Counted from the stretch's first letter, positions 1 to 10,648 are shown. The stretch is DNA of 64,000 bases from Herbaspirillum sp. (GCF_017744395.1 NZ_JAGIBI010000001.1:1054001-1118000), one strand, 5' to 3'. Notes: a model not told the origin generated them from the letters alone. Numbers and translations: made by a program.

Positions 1-564
1 GTCGTGGAAACCTGGGACCTGACCGACACCCCCATCGACATGCTGGTCGGCTTCGACAACCACGCCGCCGGGCGCGCCATGGGCGACTACCTCATCGGCA
101 AGGGATACCGCCGCCTGGCCTTCATCGGCGGCGAAGATCCGCGCGGCATCGCGCGCTTCACCGGGATGCGCGACGCCGTGCTGGCGCATGGCGCGCGGGA
201 GCCGGTACACATCAAGATCCCGCTGGGCTCCTTCCTCCGCTCGGGGCGCGACGCGATCGGCTCGCTGCTGCGGGACCACCCCGAGGTCGACGCCGTCTTC
301 TTCAGCAACGACGTCATTGCCGCCGGCGCCGCGCTGGAATGCATCCGGCGCGAGATCCGGGTGCCCGAGCAGATCGCGCTGGCCGGCTTCGCCAACCTCG
401 AGCTGGCCCCCGAAGTCACGCCGGCGCTGACCACGGTGCAGATCAGCGGCCACCAGATCGGGCTGAACACGGCGGAAATGCTGCTGGCGCGCTTCAACGG
501 CCAGCATGTGGCGCAACCGGTATGCGACCTGGGCTACTCGATCATCGAACGCGAAAGCACCTGA
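1..564 (+). CDS. LacI/GalR-family transcriptional regulator, C-terminal part (5' end outside window)
   Basis: The frame is open from base 1, so the N-terminal helix-turn-helix lies upstream of the window. What is visible is the periplasmic-binding-protein-like effector domain: GFDNHAAGRAMGDYL, then LAFIGG, GMRDAVLAHG, DAVFFSNDVIAAGAALEC and a final strand with ALTTVQISGHQIG, all typical of LacI-family regulators of sugar or sugar-acid catabolism (GntR-like). The effector cannot be read from this fragment. A strong terminator follows within 20 bp, so it is the last gene of its transcript. Confidence 0.85.
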   Translation, partial: VVETWDLTDTPIDMLVGFDNHAAGRAMGDYLIGKGYRRLAFIGGEDPRGIARFTGMRDAVLAHGAREPVHIKIPLGSFLRSGRDAIGSLLRDHPEVDAVFFSNDVIAAGAALECIRREIRVPEQIALAGFANLELAPEVTPALTTVQISGHQIGLNTAEMLLARFNGQHVAQPVCDLGYSIIEREST

Positions 565-583
565 GTCCGCCGCACTCCCCAAA

Positions 584-620
584 CGAAAACGGCCGGTGTC
601 TTCAACACCGGCCGTTTTCG
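584..620. terminator. Bidirectional intrinsic terminator
   Basis: A perfect 15-bp inverted repeat (584-598 with 606-620) with a 7-base loop starts and ends in runs of A and T. It lies between the convergent LacI-type gene and the diguanylate cyclase gene and can serve both. Confidence 0.85.
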
Positions 621-653
621 TTCATGCCGCTAGCCCGCATCCGCATCCCGGAT

Positions 654-2387
654 TCACCGTTCCGCGCTCACCTCGACCCGGTTGCGGCCATGCTCCTTGG
701 CCGCATACAGCGCGGTATCGGCCAGCTTGATCAGTTGCTCCAGGTTATGCCCGTCGCGCAATACTGCCACGCCAAAACTGGCGCTGACCCTGATGCGCCG
801 GCCGTCATCGGCGTCGAACTCCTTCTGCTCCAATGCCATGCGCAGCTTCTGCGCCACCGCTTCGGCCTTGCCGAGGTCGGACTCTTGCAGCAGCACGATG
901 AACTCTTCGCCGCCATAGCGCCCCAGCACATCCTCCTTGCGCAGCAATTGCGATGCGGTCTGGGCTACGCCGCGCAGGATGGCGTCGCCGGACAAATGGC
1001 CGTAGCTGTCGTTGATGCGCTTGAAATGATCGATGTCGAACAGCACCACCGACAGGTCGCGCCGATAGCGCTGGGCCGCGCTCACCTGCTGCTCGGCATG
1101 GGCGAAAAAGGCGCGCCGGTTCAAGATGCCGGTCAGGAAGTCGGTATTGGAAGATGTCTGCAATTGGCCGATCAGGGCCTCGCGTTCGCGCGCCAGGCTG
1201 TTGCGCTCGAGAATCCGCGCCTTGAGCACGCACAAGGCCCGCATCATGCCGCCGACCTCGTCGTCGTACCTGGCAGCGGGAATCTCCCTGTCGAGCTTGC
1301 CGTCTGCCAGCCCCACCACCAGGTCGGTGGCATTGACCAGCGGACGCACCACACGTTTGCGGATCATGTACATCAGCAATTGGAAGAACAGGCAGGCGAC
1401 GATGGTCAGGCCGATGACCAGGACCAGGACATTGCGCGCCTGCTGGTTGCGGCGCTCGACGCGCTCCATCAGGTCGTCGAGGATAATGTCGCGCAAATCG
1501 AGGATAACCTTCATCCGCGGCACGTAGCGCGCCCGCAGCTCGGCCGGCGTCATGCCGTAATCGCCGGACTTCAGGCCGGTCTGCAGCAGATAGTCGATGA
1601 ACTCGAAACCGTCTTCGAAATATTGCTTGTCCAGTTCGGCCAGACCCTGCGCGAACTCCGGCTGCGACACATAAGAAGCAAGCTGACCCTTCAACAGCGA
1701 ACGCAACAGTTCAATACGGCCGTAGAGTTTGCCGATTTCGATGACTTCATTCTGGTCGAGCCTGCGGTGCATGATCAATGGCGCCGTGAAACGCGAGCCG
1801 ACCTGCCCGGCATATTCGCGCAAGCTGGCCGCGGCCCGCGCTCCGGACAGGCCCTCGCGCAAATCCGGATCGGCCAGGTCAATGGAAGCCATCAGCTCGC
1901 CCGTCACCCGCACCAGCATCGGAATCACATCGATCATGCCGTCGACTGCGGAAACGATATAGAGATGGTTGCGCTGGTCCTGAGCCTGCCAGCCGATGCG
2001 GTCAACCGCCGCGCGGGCGGGCCCCATGGCCTGCTGCACGATCCGGATCCGCTCGAGAATGCCGGCATTGCGCTGCGACGGGTCTTTTTCCACCTCGGCG
2101 TACAGATCGGCCAACGCCGCGTCACTGACGGCCCTGGCCTCTTGCAGGTGCTGGTAAAAGGCGTCGCGCTCGTCGTCCCGCGCGCCCATGAAAGCATTGG
2201 CCGGCCCGCGCTCGATGGACACCAGTTCCATTGCGACCAACCCCTGGCGAAATGTCTTCAGGGCCGGAACGGTGCTGGTGCTGCTCCGGTAGATGTTCCA
2301 CTCAATCCATACCAGCGATACCGCCAATGCCAGGAACAGCATCAGCAATGCGCTGGAAATCAGCCGGAACAGTCGATTCAGGGACAT
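654..2387 (-). CDS. Membrane-anchored diguanylate cyclase (HAMP-GGDEF)
   Basis: Predicted to make cyclic di-GMP from two GTP in response to an external or membrane signal. The 577-residue protein has an N-terminal membrane segment (about residues 8-28), a long periplasmic sensor region of unrecognised type, a second membrane segment (about 318-343), a HAMP-like linker and a C-terminal GGDEF domain. The active-site motif is GGEEF (492-496). An RxxD inhibitory site, RKED (483-486), sits at the standard five-residue distance, so product feedback inhibition is expected. The sensor input cannot be inferred. Start chosen at the ATG that begins the hydrophobic segment. Confidence 0.92.
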   Translation of the reverse strand: MSLNRLFRLISSALLMLFLALAVSLVWIEWNIYRSSTSTVPALKTFRQGLVAMELVSIERGPANAFMGARDDERDAFYQHLQEARAVSDAALADLYAEVEKDPSQRNAGILERIRIVQQAMGPARAAVDRIGWQAQDQRNHLYIVSAVDGMIDVIPMLVRVTGELMASIDLADPDLREGLSGARAAASLREYAGQVGSRFTAPLIMHRRLDQNEVIEIGKLYGRIELLRSLLKGQLASYVSQPEFAQGLAELDKQYFEDGFEFIDYLLQTGLKSGDYGMTPAELRARYVPRMKVILDLRDIILDDLMERVERRNQQARNVLVLVIGLTIVACLFFQLLMYMIRKRVVRPLVNATDLVVGLADGKLDREIPAARYDDEVGGMMRALCVLKARILERNSLAREREALIGQLQTSSNTDFLTGILNRRAFFAHAEQQVSAAQRYRRDLSVVLFDIDHFKRINDSYGHLSGDAILRGVAQTASQLLRKEDVLGRYGGEEFIVLLQESDLGKAEAVAQKLRMALEQKEFDADDGRRIRVSASFGVAVLRDGHNLEQLIKLADTALYAAKEHGRNRVEVSAER

Positions 2388-2654
2388 TTCTTTGGGCCGC
2401 CTCTAATGCTTGCTATTTTCAGGAATACGACAAGGCCGATCCAACCGACAAATGAACAGATGATCGCAAGGGGGATGCCAATAAAAACCGCGCATGAAGT
2501 TCCAATGCATGGAACCCGATTTGAGACGTCTCCAGGCCGGAGATGATTCTGTGACAGCCTGCACCGCCGCCCCTTCCCCTCATAGAGCCGCGATACCGAC
2601 GCATTTGATGCCTTCGCGCCGGCCATCCATGAAGAAACCGGCGAACATAAAAAT
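2388..2654. other. Intergenic region without a recognisable gene
   Basis: Between the diguanylate cyclase and the tRNA-Ser terminator I see no convincing gene. Short open frames here lack ribosome binding sites and familiar motifs. The promoter of the cyclase should lie at the left end. Confidence 0.5.
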
Positions 2655-2679
2655 AAAGCCCTGAGGATATCAGGGCCTT
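2655..2679 (-). terminator. Probable terminator of tRNA-Ser
   Basis: A 10-bp stem (2655-2664 with 2670-2679, one mismatch) with a 5-base loop is followed on the minus strand by a T-rich stretch. It lies just downstream of the tRNA. Confidence 0.6.
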
Positions 2680-2706
2680 ACTTTTGCTTTCTAACCTACA
2701 AGCCAA

Positions 2707-2797
<91 letters not shown>

Positions 2798-3089
2798 GGT
2801 CAACTTCGGTCGATTTGCTGCGTGGAGCAGCAAAGTCCGAAACTATAGCAGAAGTTTTTTAATAAAGGAACATCCTTCCGAAATTATTTCCTTTTTTCCT
2901 GAATCATCAGTTTGGGGCTGCCTGCTCCCGGCATGCAGGACCGGGAAGCGCCACAAAAACCGGTATCTGTTTGTTTCATGCAAAAACGTCCATCTTGCGC
3001 CGCCATATCATCGTCTTGTCATAAATCGCTTCTAGCATCCGTAAATTATTTTCCGTTCTTGGCAACAATTTCATACCTGGACCTGCCAA

Positions 3090-4970
3090 ATGGCGCCCCT
3101 TTCCAATGCCCCGCTCCTGTTCGACGCAGAAGCTGCCGACCTGATCGCCCGCGCCGCCGGCGGCGCGCCGCCAGACGCCGACGGCCAGATGTTGTCGCTG
3201 CTGCATGAAATCATCGCCCAGCGCAAACTGACGGCCTTGTTCCAGCCTATCGTGCGCATGCGCAACGGCGAGATCCTCGGCTACGAAGGCCTCATCCGGG
3301 GGCCCTCCAATACCCCGCTGCATTCCCCGCTGGCCCTGTTCAAGGTGGCGCGCGCGCACAACCTTTCGGTGCAGATGGAATACCTGTGCCGGCACATCGT
3401 GCTGGCCCGCTTCGCGCAATCCGGCCTGCCCGGCAACCTGTTCCTCAACGTCACGCCGGGGGCGCTGATGCAGCCCGAGGCGATCCAGGGCGAAACCCTG
3501 CGCTACCTGGAGAACCTGGGCGTCAACCCGCAGCGCATCATCATCGAACTGACCGAGAACGAGCCGACCTACGACTACGCCCTGCTGCGCAATGCCGCCA
3601 TGCATTACCGCGACATGGGCTTCCAGATCGCCATCGACGACCTCGGCGAAGGCTTCTCCAGCCTGCGCCTGTGGTCCGAGCTGCAGCCGGAATACGTCAA
3701 GATCGACATGCACTTCGTGCAGGGCATCAACCATGACCCGATGAAGCTGCAGTTCGTGCGCTCGATCCAGGAGATCGCCGAGAAATCCGGCTCCATCGTG
3801 ATCGCCGAAGGCATCGAGTCGCAGGCCGAACTGCTGGCCATCCGCGACCTCGGGATCGCCTGCGGCCAGGGCTACCATATCGCCCGGCCGATGGCCGAAC
3901 CGCCGGTACGGATCTCGGAAGATGTCACCAAGACCCTGCGCCGCGACAAGGTGCCGCTGGCCGCCAACAAGTACGGCCCCGGCAAGCGCAACGCCACCGT
4001 CTTCAAGCTGCTGCGCGAAACGCAGTACGTGGCGCCGGAAGTCACCAACGACCATGTCTACGACATGTTCGTCAACGATCCGCAGTTGCAGGCGCTGCCG
4101 GTGGTCAGCAACGGCTTGCCGATCGGCCTGATCAACCGCTACAGCATGGTCGAGCGCTTCGCCCGCCTGTACGGGCGCGAGCTCTATGGCAAGAAGTCCT
4201 GCGCCTTCTTCATGGATCCCAATCCCATCCTGACCGAACAGGACACCAGCCTGCAGGACCTCTCCAACCTGCTGGTGCAGGCCGAGTCGCACCACCTCTC
4301 CAACGGTTTCATCATCACCGACCGCGGCCAGTACGTGGGCCTGGGCACCGGCCACGACCTGCTGCGCGAAATCACCCAGATGCAGATCGATGCCGCGCGC
4401 CACGCCAACCCGCTGACCCAGCTGCCGGGCAACGTACCGATCAACGACCACATCGAATACCTGCTGCAAAGCGGGGTCGAGTTCTGCATCTGCTATTGCG
4501 ACCTGGACCACTTCAAGCCCTTCAACGACGTCTACGGCTATCGCAAGGGCGACGACATGATCCAGCTCACCGGCCGCATCCTGCAGCAAGGCTGCGACCC
4601 GCAGCACGACTTCATCGGCCATATCGGCGGCGACGATTTCCTGATCATGTTCCAGAGCGAGGACTGGGAAAAGCGCTGCCGCACCATGCTGGACAACTTC
4701 ACCGCCGAATCGGCGGCCTTCTATTACGACGAAGACCGCGAACGCGGCGGCTATTTCAGCGAAGACCGCCAGGGCAACCGCGTCCAGCATCCGCTGGTCA
4801 GCATTTCCCTGGGGGCGGTGAAGATCGAGCCATCGCAATATTCCTCCCCGCACCAGATCGCCTCGGCGGCGACCAAGGCCAAGAAGCAGGCCAAGAAGAC
4901 GCCGGGCAACAGCCTGTTCATCGAACGCCGCGTGCCGACGGCGTTCTCCTGGGCACTCAAGGACGGCTGA
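3090..4970 (+). CDS. EAL-CBS-GGDEF protein, cyclic di-GMP phosphodiesterase-type
   Basis: A 626-residue soluble protein with an N-terminal EAL domain (about 35-275), a central CBS-pair-like region (about 300-425) and a C-terminal GGDEF-like domain. The EAL domain keeps its metal and catalytic residues: YEGLIRG (E66), N120, ELTEN (E153), DD (183-184), K204 and AEGIE (E240), so phosphodiesterase activity is likely. The GGDEF motif is degenerate (GGDDF, 513-517) and lacks an RxxD site; it may be a weak cyclase or a GTP-sensing regulatory module. CBS pairs commonly bind adenosine nucleotides, which would couple turnover of the second messenger to energy state. No clear ribosome binding site precedes the chosen ATG, so the start is uncertain by a few codons. 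Confidence 0.88.
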   Translation: MAPLSNAPLLFDAEAADLIARAAGGAPPDADGQMLSLLHEIIAQRKLTALFQPIVRMRNGEILGYEGLIRGPSNTPLHSPLALFKVARAHNLSVQMEYLCRHIVLARFAQSGLPGNLFLNVTPGALMQPEAIQGETLRYLENLGVNPQRIIIELTENEPTYDYALLRNAAMHYRDMGFQIAIDDLGEGFSSLRLWSELQPEYVKIDMHFVQGINHDPMKLQFVRSIQEIAEKSGSIVIAEGIESQAELLAIRDLGIACGQGYHIARPMAEPPVRISEDVTKTLRRDKVPLAANKYGPGKRNATVFKLLRETQYVAPEVTNDHVYDMFVNDPQLQALPVVSNGLPIGLINRYSMVERFARLYGRELYGKKSCAFFMDPNPILTEQDTSLQDLSNLLVQAESHHLSNGFIITDRGQYVGLGTGHDLLREITQMQIDAARHANPLTQLPGNVPINDHIEYLLQSGVEFCICYCDLDHFKPFNDVYGYRKGDDMIQLTGRILQQGCDPQHDFIGHIGGDDFLIMFQSEDWEKRCRTMLDNFTAESAAFYYDEDRERGGYFSEDRQGNRVQHPLVSISLGAVKIEPSQYSSPHQIASAATKAKKQAKKTPGNSLFIERRVPTAFSWALKDG

Positions 4971-5037
4971 CAGTTGCGACGCTTGTAAAAACGTTTTCAC
5001 CCATGCCGCGCCTGCCATGGCGGCCATGCCAAAACAA

Positions 5038-5068
5038 AAACGGCCGACCCATCGCGGGCCGGCCGTTT
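5038..5068. terminator. Bidirectional intrinsic terminator
   Basis: A 13-bp stem with one mismatch (5038-5050 with 5056-5068) is flanked by A and T runs, between the convergent EAL-GGDEF gene and serS. Confidence 0.75.
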
Positions 5069-5093
5069 CTCATTGGAGCCTTGCGCTTGCCGC

Positions 5094-6425
<1,332 letters not shown>

Positions 6426-6574
6426 TCAAAAGTGGGATTGTACCAAGCCGGACGGCCTTACCGGGACTTGCGGGGCGTTTCCGGCAATAAATACGCATGT
6501 TCCACATGGCGCGCGGCGGCCGGGACGGGTTACCATTCGGCCCACTTCCCGCATATTCCCAGCCACTTTTGCCG

Positions 6575-7201
6575 ATGCCGCCCATGCCCGACGCCGACGA
6601 CGCCCCGAAAACCACGCCCCTGCCGCTGTCCCTGCTCGGCCTGGTGGCCGCCTTCGCCCTGGCCCTGTGGGCCGGCATCCATTACATGACGCATGACGCC
6701 AGCCTGTTCTATGGCCTGGTGGCCGGCCTGTCGTTCGGCGCCGCCTTCGCTTTCGGCCAGCAGATCAAGAACCGCTTCGTGCCGCCGAAACAGCGCAAGA
6801 CCGACTGGAAGGTGCAGGCGCCGGGCGCGGCCGAACTGAGCCCGGCCAAACAGGCCGCCCGCCAGGCGCGCAAGATCGCCGTGGAATTCGACGACGAGGA
6901 AATCCGCACCACCGTCAACGGCCTCAAGCGCGAAGGCGTGGCCTGGAACGCGGTCAACCGGGTCGATATCGTCATCAGCGATGAATTCCTGCCGCTGCCG
7001 CAATGGATGATCGGCGGCGACGGCGCGCAAGGCGCCAAAGGCATCATCGTCCCCAACGACGCCGACGGGCTGGATGCCTTGATGGACGCCATGAAGGAGC
7101 GCCTGCCCGGCTACGACAACGACGCCACCTACCAGGCCGTCATTTCTGCCATGGCGGCGATGGAAGGCCATTTCCCGGTTTGGCAGCGCAACCCGGCTTG
7201 A
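6575..7201 (+). CDS. Conserved-looking membrane protein of unknown function
   Basis: I do not recognise the family. From the chosen start the protein has about 208 residues: a short polar N-terminus, two closely spaced hydrophobic segments (roughly residues 14-34 and 42-60), then a basic stretch (NRFVPPKQRKTDWK) and a soluble C-terminal domain containing VAWNAVNRVDIVISDEF and LPLPQWMIGG. The layout is that of a small inner-membrane protein with a cytoplasmic PH-like or beta-rich domain, but this is inference. The frame extends upstream to an ATG at 6497, and ATGs at 6575 and 6584 are both possible; none has a good ribosome binding site. Confidence 0.7.
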   Translation: MPPMPDADDAPKTTPLPLSLLGLVAAFALALWAGIHYMTHDASLFYGLVAGLSFGAAFAFGQQIKNRFVPPKQRKTDWKVQAPGAAELSPAKQAARQARKIAVEFDDEEIRTTVNGLKREGVAWNAVNRVDIVISDEFLPLPQWMIGGDGAQGAKGIIVPNDADGLDALMDAMKERLPGYDNDATYQAVISAMAAMEGHFPVWQRNPA

Positions 7202-7316
7202 ATCCTCGATACTGAACAGAAATGGGGTTCAATTGAATCGAACCGGCGATGAGCTGGTGAACGCGAAGCATTGGGATTAGCATTGGCCATCACCCAGCAC
7301 GGAGCGAAACCGATCC

Positions 7317-7715
7317 ATGATGACTCCCAGACCTTTCCTGATGTTCCAGGGCGGCGTTGCCCAGGCGGCGATGGAGTTGTACGTCGCCACCTTCCCCGAC
7401 TCCCGCATCGTGCGCGCCGAGCGTTACGTCGAAGGCGAATCCGGGCCGGCCGGCGCCATCAAGGTGGCGACCTTTAGCCTTTGCGGCCGCGAATTCATGT
7501 GTTCCGACAGCCCGATCCCGCACCATTTCACGTTCACGCCATCGAGTTCGACTTTCGTGGAATGCGACTCCGCGGAAGAGCTGGAGCGAGTGTTCGGCGT
7601 TCTCGCCGAAGGCGGGAAAGTCCATATGCCGCTGGGTGACTATGGCTTCAGCCGGCGCTTCGGTTGGGTCGATGACCGGTTCGGGGTCTCGTGGCAGTTG
7701 AATCTTGCGCACTGA
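7317..7715 (+). CDS. VOC-superfamily (PhnB-like) protein
   Basis: A 132-residue protein with the vicinal oxygen chelate fold pattern of PhnB-like proteins, often annotated as 3-demethylubiquinone-9 3-methyltransferase family: PFLMFQGGVAQAAMELYVATF at the start, FMCSDSP in the middle, and a C-terminal MPLGDYGFSRRFGWVDDRFG motif ending in VSWQLN. The last segment is very typical of the group. The true reaction is unknown and a methyltransferase role is not supported by the fold. GGAGCG about 10 bases upstream is a weak ribosome binding site. Confidence 0.85.
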   Translation: MMTPRPFLMFQGGVAQAAMELYVATFPDSRIVRAERYVEGESGPAGAIKVATFSLCGREFMCSDSPIPHHFTFTPSSSTFVECDSAEELERVFGVLAEGGKVHMPLGDYGFSRRFGWVDDRFGVSWQLNLAH

Positions 7716-7745
7716 CGGGACGGGACCTGATCGGGCGCTATCCGC

Positions 7746-7942
7746 TCAGCTTTCGCCGGCTTCCTCGTCCCACTTCCTCAGCAGCGCCAGTTTCTCGGCG
7801 ATCTTGATCTCCAGGCCCTGCGGCACCGGCTGGTACCAGCGGGGTTCCCGTATGCCCTCAGGGAGATAGGTTTCGCCGGCCGCATAGGCGTTGGGCTCAT
7901 CGTGGGCATAACGGTACTCATGCCCATAGCCGAGTTCCTTCA
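7746..7942 (-). pseudogene. rarA: 3' relic of a second (probably native) rarA
   Basis: Translation from 7942 gives about 63 residues matching the C-terminus of the complete RarA encoded at 13746-15050, starting [20 protein letters not shown] and ending at a stop. There are 8 amino-acid differences in 63 and many synonymous changes. Codons here are G+C-rich like the flanking chromosome, whereas the tail of the complete gene is more A+T-rich. The fragment therefore looks like the displaced tail of the resident gene. Similarity stops abruptly at 7942. An open frame continues to an ATG at 8048, but that part has no rarA similarity and is probably not translated. Confidence 0.85.
7927..7942. repeat. 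16-bp junction repeat, left copy
   Basis: TAGCCGAGTTCCTTCA is identical at 7927-7942 and 13927-13942, exactly 6000 bp apart. It marks the point where the relic rarA tail and the intact rarA cease to be similar, so it is a candidate crossover site. Confidence 0.7.
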
Positions 7943-8002
7943 CAGGCAACCGCGAGAAAGAGAAACTAGCAAATTCCACCTCTTCCAGGATCCAGAAATA
8001 GA

Positions 8003-8024
8003 AAAGCATCCTACGGGGTGCTTT
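8003..8024 (+). terminator. Hairpin with cUACGg tetraloop upstream of the ATPase gene
   Basis: A 9-bp stem (8003-8011 with 8016-8024, one G-U pair) closed by a C(UACG)G loop is followed by CTTCTTT on the plus strand. It lies 175 bp before the RloC-like gene and could block read-through into it from the VOC gene. A role as an attenuator is also possible. Confidence 0.5.
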
Positions 8025-8198
8025 CTTCTTTGCGCTAGTCAAATTCATATGAATTTAACTGACTTAAGGAGTTGCTACCCGGCCACCATGCCAACCTAGA
8101 TTTCCTGTATGGCAATGAGACTGGATGGGATAGACTGAGCAACAGTCTGTTGCATGTCCTATCACATATCGGGGGTTATGTATGAGGGGAGCGAACTA

Positions 8199-10625
8199 AT
8201 GATCAATCAGATCGACATTGCCAGCTTTGGCAGCTTCAATGGCCTGAACTGGAAGAAGAGCATTCGTGACGGCGGCAACAATGTTCAGGACTTCAAACGC
8301 CTGAACATCCTTTATGGGCGCAACTATTCTGGGAAAACTACTCTTTCCCGAATCTTCCGTGCGCTGGAGACGGGGCGCATCCCGCTGAACTACGTGGGAT
8401 CAACCTTCACCGTTCATGGCGACAAAGGGGATGTGACCCAAGCTGCCATTGCTGGTCATGGCTATGACGTCCGGGTCTACAACCGCGATTTCGTCAGTGA
8501 AAATCTCAGCTTCCTGATCAATCAGGCAATTGGTGGGGAAATCAAAACCTTTGCCATCGTCGGGGAGAAGAACAAGGAGATCGAGGATGAAATTGCTGCC
8601 ACCCAAGCGAAGCTCGGCAGCATTGAATCCAAGGCCGGTCTTCGGCACGATCTAGATACCAAGAAGAAGGAAAGAGATCGGACCAAGAACAATCATAAGA
8701 ATGCCTTTGATGGTCTAGAGGGCAAGCTTCGCTCTCATGCCAACGACAAGATCAAACAAAATCGCACCTACGGCCCTGCGGTGTACAACATAGAAAGCAT
8801 CAAGAAGGACATCAACGCAGTTAAGAAAGCGGGCTTCACGCCCTTGACGACTGAAGAACAAGCGACCAAGGTCAACCTCCTGAAGCAAGAGGCGCTTCCT
8901 GACATCACCGATACCGTCTCGATCAGCCTGAAGATTGATTCGATCAAGACGACGGCCCAGGAACTTCTTTCCAGATCAATCAAGCCGACACAGGCTATTC
9001 AAGAGCTATTGAACGAGACTGCCCTTCAAGCGTGGGTGAAGCAAGGCATTCCACTGCACAAGGACAAACGCGATACATGCGCCTTCTGCCGTCAGAATCT
9101 GCCCCATGACATATGGCAGGTTCTGGACTCTCACTTCAGCAAAGAGTCTTCAGATCTGGAGTCATCCATCGATTCATGTCTGACATCGGTCAACAGCGAA
9201 ATTCAGGCCATTGCTGGCTTCCTGACTTTGACCGGCGATAAGTTCTATGCCGAAGAAAAAGTCTCATTTGAAGCGAACAAGAAGTCTCTTGCCGACTGCC
9301 TGAAGGTCTACAAACAGGACTTGGAGGCACTGAAGACTGCACTGGATTCAAGGAAGAGATCTCTATTTCAGCCCGTTGCAATGCCGGCCCCCAAGCACGA
9401 TGCAGCGGCAATACAGAAGTGCGCGGACGACATCAACGATCTGATCACCAAGAGCAATGGCCGCACCAGCTCATTGGAGAAGGACAAGGACTCCGCACGT
9501 GAAGCACTGCGACTCACCGATGTGGCCTCCTTCATCGGTGACATCACCTACGATACCGAATTGACCCGCATAGCTGGCCTTAAGACGGACGCCGACACTG
9601 CCAACACGACCTATACCGACGCCGAAGCCGAGATCGTCAAGCTGGAAGCTGATGTCACCCGCCTGCAAGGCCAACAGAAGGATGAACGCAAAGGCGCGGA
9701 GCGAGTCAATTCCTTGCTCAACCACTTCTTCGGTCACGATGGCATCAAGCTTGAAGCCAAGGACAACGCGGAGAAAAGCGCCGTCAAGTTTGAAATCACG
9801 CGGGATGGCAAATCGGCCTACAACTTGAGTGAAGGCGAATGCAGCCTTATTGCCTTCTGCTACTTCATAGCCAAGCTTGAAGAGCCTGACAGCAAGGGCA
9901 AGGATCTGATCATCTACATCGACGATCCAATCTCCAGCCTGGATGGAAACCACATCTTCTTCATGTTCAGCCTGATCGAGAGCCTGATCGCCAAGCCGTT
10001 CAAAAACCTGGATGGCTCCAACGGCTATCGCTACAGTCAACTTTTCATCTCCACCCACAACCTGGACTTCTTGAAGTATCTGAAGCGGTTGTCCATCCCC
10101 AAGAAGAAGGTGCCAGCCGGGGAAGGCAAGACCAAGAGCGTGGATGACAACGAGCACTTCATGGTGGAGCGGAACGGCCCCACAAGCAACATCATGCTAA
10201 TGCCGTCCTACCTGAAGGACTACATCACTGAGTTCAACTACCTCTTCCACCAGATCTACAAGTGCAGGAACCAGGACGCCGCGCAGGGCGCACATGAGCC
10301 GTTCTATGGCTTCGGGAACAACCTTCGCAAGTTCCTAGAAGCCTTCTTGTTCTTCAAGTTCCCGTACCACGACGACAAGAACGATGCCTTTGAACGGATC
10401 AAGAAGTTCTTTGGCGATGAAGATGCAACGGCAATCGCACTGGTGAACCGGCTCAACAATGAATTTTCTCACCTTGAGTCAATCCCAGATCGCGGATTCA
10501 AGCCTGTAGAAATTCCAGAGATCGCCAAGGTGGCGAACTTCGTCTTGGACAAGATCTATGCGTCAGACCCTCATCAATACAACGCCTTGTTAAAGAGCAT
10601 TGGAGAGCCCGCGAGGACACAATAG
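8199..10625 (+). CDS. RloC/PrrC-like AAA_13 ATPase, candidate anticodon nuclease
   Basis: An 808-residue protein with a split ABC/SMC-type ATPase. It has a Walker A GRNYSGKT (40-47), a long mostly helical middle with a zinc-hook-like CAFC (C294, C297), a signature LSEGE (543-547), Walker B YIDDPISSLD (D575, D576) and a histidine switch ISTHN. The C-terminal domain carries R710-x3-E714 and H758, the spacing style of the Arg-Glu-His set of PrrC and RloC anticodon nucleases. It also fits a HEPN-type R-x6-H (RLNNEFSH, 751-758). By family knowledge such proteins sense DNA damage or phage signals and cut tRNA anticodon loops. The ATG at 8199 is chosen because GAGGGGAG lies just upstream; an in-frame ATG at 8154 has no such site. 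It faces an HNH nuclease gene, so a Septu-like pairing is an alternative. Confidence 0.75.
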   Translation: MINQIDIASFGSFNGLNWKKSIRDGGNNVQDFKRLNILYGRNYSGKTTLSRIFRALETGRIPLNYVGSTFTVHGDKGDVTQAAIAGHGYDVRVYNRDFVSENLSFLINQAIGGEIKTFAIVGEKNKEIEDEIAATQAKLGSIESKAGLRHDLDTKKKERDRTKNNHKNAFDGLEGKLRSHANDKIKQNRTYGPAVYNIESIKKDINAVKKAGFTPLTTEEQATKVNLLKQEALPDITDTVSISLKIDSIKTTAQELLSRSIKPTQAIQELLNETALQAWVKQGIPLHKDKRDTCAFCRQNLPHDIWQVLDSHFSKESSDLESSIDSCLTSVNSEIQAIAGFLTLTGDKFYAEEKVSFEANKKSLADCLKVYKQDLEALKTALDSRKRSLFQPVAMPAPKHDAAAIQKCADDINDLITKSNGRTSSLEKDKDSAREALRLTDVASFIGDITYDTELTRIAGLKTDADTANTTYTDAEAEIVKLEADVTRLQGQQKDERKGAERVNSLLNHFFGHDGIKLEAKDNAEKSAVKFEITRDGKSAYNLSEGECSLIAFCYFIAKLEEPDSKGKDLIIYIDDPISSLDGNHIFFMFSLIESLIAKPFKNLDGSNGYRYSQLFISTHNLDFLKYLKRLSIPKKKVPAGEGKTKSVDDNEHFMVERNGPTSNIMLMPSYLKDYITEFNYLFHQIYKCRNQDAAQGAHEPFYGFGNNLRKFLEAFLFFKFPYHDDKNDAFERIKKFFGDEDATAIALVNRLNNEFSHLESIPDRGFKPVEIPEIAKVANFVLDKIYASDPHQYNALLKSIGEPARTQ

Positions 10626-10627
10626 AA

Positions 10628-10648
10628 AAAGGGGCGCAAAGCCCCTTT
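10628..10648. terminator. Bidirectional intrinsic terminator
   Basis: An 8-bp perfect stem AAAGGGGC / GCCCCTTT with loop GCAAA is flanked by A and T runs, between the convergent ATPase and HNH genes. Confidence 0.8.

Noticed and set aside
2976-5027. Long open frame opposite the EAL-GGDEF gene
   Set aside because: A mirror frame of a certain gene, without motifs.
7943-8048. Extension of the rarA relic to an ATG at 8048 as a real 100-residue gene
   Set aside because: This part has no similarity to RarA and no ribosome binding site; the C-terminal 63 residues are a gene fragment.
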